Below are positions 25,035 to 31,501 of a stretch of DNA of 34,224 nt, piece by piece. The position numbers were made by a program, and so were the translations under genes. Under the pieces are notes generated by a model. That model was given only the letters and a program-made list of their open reading frames with translations, was not told the DNA's origin and did no database searches. Where the stretch lies: assembly GCA_023954815.1 (NCBI GenBank), contig JAGSHB010000055.1, positions 1 to 34,224 of the forward strand, written 5' to 3'. This DNA comes from Myxococcales bacterium. Lineage in GTDB: Bacteria > Myxococcota_A > UBA9042. Every line of letters begins with the position of its first letter. Within the stretch, counting starts at the first letter, position 1.

Positions 25035-26585
25035 ATGTCACGCTTTTACTCATCGATCGTAGCGTTTGGGCTACTCACGCTCATCGCGGGCTGCGGCAAT
25101 AGCGGCGGTGGTGGCGGTGGCGTGGCGTTTGTCGGTGGCGCCGTCAACAGCACGTGCAACACCCAGTACCACAACCAGGGCTGCTTCACGGGCACCACGC
25201 CTCCAACAAAGGTCCAGTGCACCGACAATGCGGGCACGCAGTCTTGGCAGGAGATCGGCAAGTGCGCGGCCAATCAGTATTGCATCGAAGAGGTTGATCC
25301 GGCCGACAGCACCGGCGTGAAGAAGGTCGCTAAGTGCAAGGACATTCCGGCCAACACAGGCGGCGGAACAGACGCGGGTGGCACCGGGGTCGACTCGGCC
25401 GGCGGCGGCACCACCGATGGTGGCGGTACGCCCAAGAAGACGCCCGCTGAAGAGTTCGCCTGCATCGGGCAAAAGTGCCCAACGGAGCTGTCTGCGTGCA
25501 TGACAAACCCGAAGTGCGCTGGCCTCGTGAACTGCGCCAAAGCGTGCAAGGACGAGACTTGCCGTGACAAATGCAGTGACGGTCTGACCGAAAATGATCA
25601 GGCTGTGTTGGTGCTGCTACTCAAGATCACAGACTGCGGGCAGAAGCAGAAGTGCATCGAAGACGACAACCAGACGAACAAGTGCGGTAACGGTCAGTGC
25701 GACGAAGGCGAGACCTCCGAGACGTGTGCGCAGGACTGCAAGAAGACTGGCCCGCAATGCGGAAATGGGCAGTGCGAAGAGGGCGAGTCGCCTGCGACTT
25801 GCTCGCAGGACTGCAAGGTTGATGGCCCCAAGTGCGGCAATGAGAAGTGCGAGGCCGGCGAGAGCTACGCCACCTGCAAGTCAGACTGTCCGTGCAAGAA
25901 CAACGCGGAGTGCGGTAGCGGCAAGGTCTGTAACGATGGCCAATGCCAGACCCAGACCTCGACAGCCGTTTGCGGCAACTTCAAGTGTGAGAGCGGCGAG
26001 ACTGCCTCGGGATGTCCGGTGGATTGCGATCCAGAAGCCATCAAGGCATTGGCCTGCACGAAGGACAAGTGTGCGACCTACTGGAACAAGTGCCAGAGCA
26101 GCTCCAAGTGTGTTGAGGCCCTCAACTGCATGACCAAATGCAAGGACGAGAACTGTGTCATCGGTTGTGCCACCAAGGCGCCTGCCGACATCAGTACCCT
26201 GCAATCACTCCAGCTCTGCGTTGAGGAAAAGTGTAGTGCGAGCACGTCGAAGTGCGGCAATGGCAAGTGCGATGAAGGTGAGACGGCGAGCTCGTGTGCC
26301 CAAGACTGCAAGACGAGCAGCGGCTGCAAGTCCAACTCAGACTGTCCCAGCGGGCAGACCTGCGCTGTAGGCAAGTGCATCACGGGCGGCGGCAGCACGT
26401 GTACGGAACACAGCCAGTGCAACTGGAAGAAGGGTGAAAAGTGCGAAAGCGGCAAGTGCGTGAGCAACGGTTCCGCTGGCTCGTGCCAGGGCAAGTGTGG
26501 CGGCGGACAACAGACCGATTGCTACTGCGATTCCGATTGCATCAAGTATGGCGACTGCTGCAAGGACTGGTGCGCCGCGCCCTAG
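25035..26585 (+). CDS. Cysteine-rich repeat lipoprotein with C-terminal somatomedin-B-like domain
   Basis: The protein is 516 residues; the ATG at 25035 has GGAGG about five bases upstream. The signal peptide ends in a lipobox (LIAGC, Cys20) followed by a glycine tract. It repeats the plan of its upstream paralogue: N-terminal Cys domain (about 35-100), Gly/Thr/Asp linker, helical Cys module (ACIGQKC onward), three tandem CGNGxC repeats (217-285), a fourth at 313, a second helical module (LACTKDKC onward), and a fifth CGNGKC repeat. New here are a WAP-like or EGF-like short Cys stretch (CKSNSDCPSGQTC) and a final 30-residue segment (484-513) with eight Cys in the somatomedin-B pattern. It is an extracytoplasmic lipoprotein, probably for binding or adhesion. 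A strong terminator follows. Confidence 0.86.
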   Translation: MSRFYSSIVAFGLLTLIAGCGNSGGGGGGVAFVGGAVNSTCNTQYHNQGCFTGTTPPTKVQCTDNAGTQSWQEIGKCAANQYCIEEVDPADSTGVKKVAKCKDIPANTGGGTDAGGTGVDSAGGGTTDGGGTPKKTPAEEFACIGQKCPTELSACMTNPKCAGLVNCAKACKDETCRDKCSDGLTENDQAVLVLLLKITDCGQKQKCIEDDNQTNKCGNGQCDEGETSETCAQDCKKTGPQCGNGQCEEGESPATCSQDCKVDGPKCGNEKCEAGESYATCKSDCPCKNNAECGSGKVCNDGQCQTQTSTAVCGNFKCESGETASGCPVDCDPEAIKALACTKDKCATYWNKCQSSSKCVEALNCMTKCKDENCVIGCATKAPADISTLQSLQLCVEEKCSASTSKCGNGKCDEGETASSCAQDCKTSSGCKSNSDCPSGQTCAVGKCITGGGSTCTEHSQCNWKKGEKCESGKCVSNGSAGSCQGKCGGGQQTDCYCDSDCIKYGDCCKDWCAAP

Positions 26586-26610
26586 CACACAACATCAAGG
26601 TGAGCTGATG

Positions 26611-26651
26611 CGGCCAGTCCCTCTCTCGCAGAGGGGCTGGCCGTTTCATTT
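26611..26651 (+). terminator. Rho-independent terminator after the cysteine-rich operon
   Basis: A 14-bp stem (26611-26624 with 26630-26643, one G-U pair) has a five-base loop CTCGC and is followed by TTTCATTT. It starts 26 bases after the stop of the second cysteine-rich lipoprotein gene. Confidence 0.85.
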
Positions 26652-26980
26652 CGACTACCGGTCGTCGTCCCGCTCGAAACGGTGTCGGCAGCCACACTCT
26701 CGGTCAACCGTTTCATTACGGCAGCCAGTGGTCGCTCCTTTCGAATCGGTGCAGGGGACTCGCCCTCATTGGGTGGCCGGCCGCGCCAATTGGGCCGCCA
26801 CACGACCGAATTCAGCCTTTTTCACAGCCCAATACGCCCGCATTAGGCCCACAGCGGTCCGTGGACGCGAACAAGGGGGCGGCAGGCATATTAGGTGCTT
26901 CGACCCGATAGCGGCCCTGCGGCGGCCTTCCTGTGGATCGCTCCCTGAGGGGGCCACCATCGCGCGAGCCACGCACAGCA
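26652..26980. other. Intergenic stretch without a recognised gene
   Basis: This lies between the convergent lipoprotein and pnp terminators. Open frames crossing it are Arg/Pro-rich and carry no domain or ribosome site. CCGTTTCATT occurs near 26641 and again near 26707, and an inverted CGAAACGG lies between them; I see no convincing RNA gene. Confidence 0.6.
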
Positions 26981-27023
26981 CAAAACTGAAGCGGCCCGCC
27001 CCCACAACGTGGGAACGGGCCGC
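26981..27023 (-). terminator. Rho-independent terminator after pnp
   Basis: On the minus strand a stem of about 15 pairs (27023-27009 with 27005-26991, two G-U pairs, loop GTT) is followed by TTCAGTTTTG. It begins 19 bases past the pnp stop and closes the rpsO-pnp transcript. Confidence 0.85.
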
Positions 27024-27041
27024 CATCAGCAACTTTGCAGT

Positions 27042-29345
27042 CTAGTTGGCTGCGGGAGCCGACTCACCACCGCCAGCGGCAGGAGCGTCAGCCTTGGCGG
27101 CCTCAGGGGCGCCATTGCTGCCTTCTTCGCCGCGCGGGCGACGGCTGCGACGACGCTCGCTGTCGCGGCCACGGGGCTGGCCACGGCCACCACCGCGACG
27201 ACCACCACGGTCACCACCGCGATCGCCGCCTTCGCTCTTCTTGCCCTCGGGAACCGGCAAGCCAGCGGCCCGCATGGCCTCACGGTGCGACAGACGAATC
27301 TTGCCGTTCCGCTCGACGTTGAGCACGCGCACTTTCAGCGTGTCACCGAGCTTGCAGACGTCGTCGACACGGTCGATGCGGCCGTCAGCCAGCTCAGAGA
27401 TGTGGCAGAGGCCGTCCATTCCGGGGGCGATCTGCACGAAGGCGCCGAAGTCAGCAACACGAACGACCTTGCCTTCGTAGTCCTGACCCACTTCCGGCTG
27501 TGCCGTGTACATGCGCACCAGGTCGATGGCCTTCTTGGCGATCTCGTTGTCGGTCGCGGCGACCTTGACGGTGCCGTCGTCCTCCACGTTGACCTGCGCG
27601 CCAGTCGTCGAAACGATGCCGCGGATGTGCTTGCCACCAGGGCCGATGAGGTCGCGGATGCGATCGGGATCGATGAGGATCGTGAAGATCCGCGGCGCGT
27701 AGTCCGAGATGTCCGGGCGCGGACGCTCGATGGCCTCGTTCATCTTGTCGAGGATGTGCAGACGACCCTCGCGGGCCTGGCTCATGGCGTCGATCAGGAT
27801 CTGGCGGTCGAGACCGTCGATCTTGATGTCCATTTGTAGAGAGCTGATGCCCTCCGAGTTACCGACAACCTTGAAGTCCATGTCACCGAAGTGATCCTCG
27901 TCGCCCAAGATGTCACTCAGCACGGCGACCTTGTCACCCTCCTGGATGAGACCCATGGCGATACCAGCGACGGCGCCGCTGATCGGGACGCCGGCGTCCA
28001 TCATGGCGAGGCTGGTACCGCAGACGGTGGCCATCGACGACGAGCCGTTGCTCTCCGTGATTTCGGCAACCGAACGTAGGACGTAGGGGAAGACGTCTTC
28101 CGAAGGCAGGACCGGCAGCAGACCGCGACGAGCCAACTGGCCGTGACCGATCTCACGACGACCGGCACCGCGCAGGAACTTCACTTCGCCGACCGAGAAG
28201 GGCAGGAAGTTGTAGTGCAGCATGAAACGGCGGTTGGTCATGCCGCTGAGCAGCTCGATCCGCTGGTCGTCCGAGCCCGTGCCGAGCGTCAGCGCCACGA
28301 TGGCCTGGGTCTCGCCGCGGGTGAACAGGACCGAGCCGTGAGCACGCTTGAGCGGGCTCATCTCGATGGTGATGTCGCGCACTTCGTTGAGCTTGCGGCC
28401 GTCGAGGCGGGTCGCGGTCTCAACGATCTGATTGCGGCAGAACTCGGACTTGAAGCCGCCGACGATCGACTTGATGTCGCTCGAGCGGTCGGGGAAGCGC
28501 TCAGCCAAGTCGGCGAGTGCCTGCTTCTTCACGCCGTCGATGGCCGCGTAGCGCTCCATCTTCGTCGGGATCACCGTAGCGGCGGCCATGTTGTCGAACG
28601 CGGCCTCGCGGCATGCGGCGACCAGCTCTTCGTCCACAGCCTTGGGCGTGTGAGCGAACTTTTCTTTGCCGATCTCTGCGACGAGCTCGGTCACCAATGC
28701 CATGAGCGGCTTGGTGACCTCAGAGGCGAACTCGATGGCGTCGACCATGATGGCTTCAGCGATGAAGTTGGCCTGGCCCTCGACCATCACCACGCCCTTG
28801 GGGCCAATGGCGACAACAAGGTCGAGCTCGGACTCTTCGCGCTCAGCGACGGTCGGGTTAGCGATGAAATTGCCGTCGATGAGACCGACACGCACCGAAA
28901 CCACGGGGCCGGCCCATGGGATGTCCGAGATGGCGACGGCCGTGAAGGCGCCGAGCATGCCGATGACGTCGCCGTCGTTGACCTTGTCGAAGGACATCGT
29001 CGTAGCGATGAGCTGCGTGTCGCACATGAACCCGTCGGGGAACAGTGGGCGGGCAGGACGATCGATCAGGCGGCTGGTGAGCACTTCCTTCTCGGTGGGG
29101 CGACCCTCGCGGCGGAAGTAGCTGCCGGGGATGCGACCCGCGGAGTAGAACTTCTCCTGGTAGTCGCACATGAGCGGGAAGAAGGGGGCGTTCGGCTTCG
29201 GCTTGCCCGTCGAGCAAGCGGTGCACAGAACGGTCGTCTCGCCGTACGTGATGAAGATCGATCCGTTCGCCTGTTTGGCGATCTTGCCGGTCTCGAAGGT
29301 CAGGGTCGTGCCCCCGAACTCAATACTCTTGGTAATATGTGACAT
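27042..29345 (-). CDS. pnp: Polynucleotide phosphorylase
   Basis: The protein is 767 residues, starting at the ATG at 29345 with GAGGAG about ten bases upstream. It degrades RNA 3' to 5' by phosphorolysis and is a core enzyme of mRNA turnover. Domains in order are the first RNase PH fold (about 10-140, with YSAGRIPGSYFRREGRP), an all-helical linker, the second RNase PH fold (about 310-540, with LFTRGETQA and MDFKVVGNSEGISSLQMDIKI), a KH domain (about 560-615, IRDLIGPGGKHIRGI) and an S1 domain (about 625-695, GKVVRVADFGAFVQI). The last 65 residues are an Arg/Gly-rich tail with several RGG-type repeats, likely to add RNA affinity. It is downstream of rpsO, the usual order. Confidence 0.98.
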   Translation of the reverse strand: MSHITKSIEFGGTTLTFETGKIAKQANGSIFITYGETTVLCTACSTGKPKPNAPFFPLMCDYQEKFYSAGRIPGSYFRREGRPTEKEVLTSRLIDRPARPLFPDGFMCDTQLIATTMSFDKVNDGDVIGMLGAFTAVAISDIPWAGPVVSVRVGLIDGNFIANPTVAEREESELDLVVAIGPKGVVMVEGQANFIAEAIMVDAIEFASEVTKPLMALVTELVAEIGKEKFAHTPKAVDEELVAACREAAFDNMAAATVIPTKMERYAAIDGVKKQALADLAERFPDRSSDIKSIVGGFKSEFCRNQIVETATRLDGRKLNEVRDITIEMSPLKRAHGSVLFTRGETQAIVALTLGTGSDDQRIELLSGMTNRRFMLHYNFLPFSVGEVKFLRGAGRREIGHGQLARRGLLPVLPSEDVFPYVLRSVAEITESNGSSSMATVCGTSLAMMDAGVPISGAVAGIAMGLIQEGDKVAVLSDILGDEDHFGDMDFKVVGNSEGISSLQMDIKIDGLDRQILIDAMSQAREGRLHILDKMNEAIERPRPDISDYAPRIFTILIDPDRIRDLIGPGGKHIRGIVSTTGAQVNVEDDGTVKVAATDNEIAKKAIDLVRMYTAQPEVGQDYEGKVVRVADFGAFVQIAPGMDGLCHISELADGRIDRVDDVCKLGDTLKVRVLNVERNGKIRLSHREAMRAAGLPVPEGKKSEGGDRGGDRGGRRGGGRGQPRGRDSERRRSRRPRGEEGSNGAPEAAKADAPAAGGGESAPAAN

Positions 29346-29436
29346 GTAACTGTCTCTCCTCGCTGGATCCTTCCAGCGGATTCATTGCTTTCTCTCTCTC
29401 TAACAGTGGATGCGTCCTGCCGCCCATGCACAACAA

Positions 29437-29462
29437 CCCCGCCTCCCGTTTCGGGGGCGAGG
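29437..29462 (-). terminator. Hairpin between rpsO and pnp
   Basis: CCCCGCCTCCCG (29437-29448) and CGGGGGCGAGG (29452-29462) form an imperfect GC-rich stem with a three-base loop. On the minus strand it lies about 60 bases after the rpsO stop and is followed by GTTGTTG. It could attenuate read-through into pnp or act as an RNase III processing site, as in the E. coli rpsO-pnp gap. Confidence 0.5.
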
Positions 29463-29521
29463 TCAAGTGCCGCTGGCCGGCGGAGGCGAGCCCGAGTCGG
29501 CTCGCCGCGACGCGAATGCGA

Positions 29522-29791
29522 TTACTTACGGAGGCCGTAAGTCTTCAAGATGCCGCGGTAACGAACGACGTCGTTGTTCTTGACGTAGTCGAGCAGACGA
29601 CGGCGGCGGGCGACGAGCTTGAGTAGGCCACGACGACCGTGGTGGTCGAGTTTGTGGACCTTGAAGTGCTCGGTCAGACCGATGATCCGCTTGGTGAGGA
29701 GGCCGATCTGAACTTCCGGCGAGCCCGAGTCTTTCTCGTGCAGTCCGTGGTTTTTGATGATCTCGGCCTTCTCGTGTGCGTGCAGCGCCAT
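29522..29791 (-). CDS. rpsO: 30S ribosomal protein S15
   Basis: The protein is 89 residues, the exact family length. It binds the central domain of 16S rRNA early in 30S assembly. The family pattern is clear: [15 protein letters not shown], the HxxxHKxDxHxRRGL segment ([19 protein letters not shown]) and RRRRLLDYV. The ATG at 29791 has AAGGAAG about seven bases upstream. In E. coli S15 represses its own translation by binding its mRNA leader. Here the 180 bases between truB and rpsO contain a promoter candidate and several stable hairpins, so autoregulation is plausible. Confidence 0.98.
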   Translation of the reverse strand: MALHAHEKAEIIKNHGLHEKDSGSPEVQIGLLTKRIIGLTEHFKVHKLDHHGRRGLLKLVARRRRLLDYVKNNDVVRYRGILKTYGLRK

Positions 29792-29912
29792 AGTAATCTT
29801 CCTTCAGCAGTCAGCCGCCGGAATTCTAGGCGGCAGTCTCGGGCTGTGGTTGGGGTGAGCGGGACTCCGCTCGTCCCGTCGGGGTAGCGCATTGGGCGCA
29901 CCTCCCGACGGG
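29792..29912 (-). promoter_or_regulatory. Structured 5' leader of rpsO (candidate S15 autoregulatory RNA)
   Basis: Three paired elements are visible. CCCGTCGGG (29875-29883) pairs perfectly with CCCGACGGG (29904-29912), with an inner GCGC/GCGC helix. GAGCGG (29857-29862) pairs with CCGCTC (29867-29872), but GGGAC (29861-29865) can instead pair with GTCCC (29873-29877), so two folds compete. GCCGCC (29814-29819) pairs with GGCGGC (29829-29834) close to the ribosome site. The first helix would begin at the predicted transcript start. S15 control is inferred from known ribosomal-protein leaders, not shown. Confidence 0.55.
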
Positions 29913-29918
29913 CGCGCG

Positions 29919-29948
29919 ACCCTAAGGCTCCTCCCCGTGTAAAGTCAA
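29919..29948 (-). promoter_or_regulatory. Candidate promoter for rpsO-pnp
   Basis: On the minus strand TTGACT (29948-29943) is followed after 18 bases by TAGGGT (29924-29919). It lies just past the truB stop and would start RNA near 29912, at the base of the first leader hairpin. The -35 match is good; the -10 is GC-tinged. Confidence 0.5.
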
Positions 29949-29972
29949 GGACTCAATGCTGGCAGACGACAA

Positions 29973-31046
29973 TCAGCCATCGCTGGATAGCGAACTGTCG
30001 GCCACAGTGGTCTCAGCTGAGGGCTTCGATTGCACTGTGGGGGCATCTGCCTGCGCGTCAACGCCGTCCAATTCGCTCTCTGAAGGCATCTCTGGCGGTG
30101 TGATCTCGGCCCGCAGCGCAGCAGCACCATCCTCCCGGAGCCCACGAATGACCCGTAGAAACGCGCCCTCATCGCCCTCGGTGCCCTCATGAACACCCGC
30201 AACGCAAACCGCCTGTTGGTCGGGACCAAGCACTAAGACCGTCGCGCCGACCTGCGCCTCACTCGGCGCGGCGGGCTTTTTGCCGTCGACCAAGTCAACC
30301 GTCGTCCGCGCATCAACAGCGATCGTGGGCATCGGTAGATTGGACTCGATCGGGAGCAACAGCGCCCGTCGCTCCTCCAGGCTCATCTGCTCCAGATCTG
30401 CCAACAGGACGCCCTTGGAGAATCCACTGGACCGCAGACGCCGCAATTGACAGAGGTGCGCTGCGCTATCGAGCCGCACACCGAGATCTCGGGCCCACGA
30501 GCGGACGTAAAACCCCGGGCCACAATCCACCTCGAATTGCGCCTGCGCGTCTCCGATAGCGATCGTGCGAACCGCGTCGAGCCGCACAGAGCGGGCCTCT
30601 CTCTCGATAATCTCACCGCGCCGGACGCGCTCATAGTCTCGGATGCCGTCCCGTTTCAGTGCGCTCACTGCCGGCGGCACCTGGTCGATCAGGCCACCGG
30701 CATTTGCGCTGGCTGCCGCTGAGATGACTTCTTCGGTCCACGGCGATGGCACCGGTGCGGTCCGAACGACCTCGCCCTGGGCGTCGTCGGTCAGGGTTTC
30801 TGCACCGAATTGCACCGTCGTCGCGTAGGTCTTTTCACCGTCGGTCAGCCAGCGGATCACCTTGGTTGCGCGCCCGAAAGCCAGCACCAAAATGCCAGAG
30901 GCATCTGGATCGAGCGTCCCAGCGTGCCCACAACGACGTTCGCCAAAGAGGCGCATGGCCCGGTTGACCACGTCCCGTGATGTCATGGAGAGGGGTTTGT
31001 CGATTGCGATGATGCCGTGCACCACCGCCGGGCGTCTGCGAGCCAT
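29973..31046 (-). CDS. truB: tRNA pseudouridine(55) synthase
   Basis: The protein is 357 residues. It converts U55 of the tRNA T-loop to pseudouridine. The catalytic loop is CGHAGTLDPDASG with the nucleophile Asp46, followed by KTYATTVQFG, the PPAVSALKRDGIRDYERVRRGE segment and the uracil-pocket GPGFYVRSWARDLG. The conserved PPxYSA tyrosine position reads Ala-Val (PPAVSALK). The C-terminus is about 60 residues longer than usual, acidic and Ser/Pro/Thr-rich. It starts two bases after the rbfA stop (TAATCATG), so the two are coupled, in the conserved order infB-rbfA-truB. Confidence 0.96.
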   Translation of the reverse strand: MARRRPAVVHGIIAIDKPLSMTSRDVVNRAMRLFGERRCGHAGTLDPDASGILVLAFGRATKVIRWLTDGEKTYATTVQFGAETLTDDAQGEVVRTAPVPSPWTEEVISAAASANAGGLIDQVPPAVSALKRDGIRDYERVRRGEIIEREARSVRLDAVRTIAIGDAQAQFEVDCGPGFYVRSWARDLGVRLDSAAHLCQLRRLRSSGFSKGVLLADLEQMSLEERRALLLPIESNLPMPTIAVDARTTVDLVDGKKPAAPSEAQVGATVLVLGPDQQAVCVAGVHEGTEGDEGAFLRVIRGLREDGAAALRAEITPPEMPSESELDGVDAQADAPTVQSKPSAETTVADSSLSSDG

Positions 31047-31048
31047 GA

Positions 31049-31471
31049 TTACTCGGCTGGGCTGTCCGGCGCAGGCGTTGCGGAAAGGCGGGTATCAGCG
31101 CTCAGCAGTTCTTTGACACGCTTCATCTGCGCATACTCTTTATCGTACGAAAACACGATCTTTGGCGCCTTGCGGAGCTGCAGCACATCGCACAGCACCC
31201 GCGCGACGTATCCCGCCGAGCGGTCCAGCATGAGCTGGGCCTTTTCAGGGCTACCGTCGGTGATGTCGACCGGTTCGATCTCATCGGTAGGCCGATCAGT
31301 CATCACGAAGCTGATGCGAAGGTGACCCATATCAGCCGCGAGCTTGGTACGGGTGACGTACACATGCCTCGCGAGCGGGCTCGTGAGTTCGAAGCTGACG
31401 ATGCGCTTGACTTCGTCTTTCATTAGCGAGCTGACACGGTCGGCACGCGTAAAGGTGGGTCTGCGGCGCAT
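31049..31471 (-). CDS. rbfA: Ribosome-binding factor A
   Basis: The protein is 140 residues. It helps mature the 5' end of 16S rRNA and 30S subunits. The KH-like fold is recognisable: RADRVSSLMKDEVKRIV at the N-terminus, VYVTRTKLAADMGHLRISFV, and the helix-strand ending RVLCDVLQLRKAPKIVFSYDKEY. A short Ala/Pro/Ser tail follows. The ATG at 31471 has AAGGA about eight bases upstream and lies 30 bases after the infB stop. It is coupled to truB. Confidence 0.95.
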   Translation of the reverse strand: MRRRPTFTRADRVSSLMKDEVKRIVSFELTSPLARHVYVTRTKLAADMGHLRISFVMTDRPTDEIEPVDITDGSPEKAQLMLDRSAGYVARVLCDVLQLRKAPKIVFSYDKEYAQMKRVKELLSADTRLSATPAPDSPAE

Positions 31472-31501
31472 AATCTGATCCTTGGAGCCCTGGGGCTGGT
31501 G

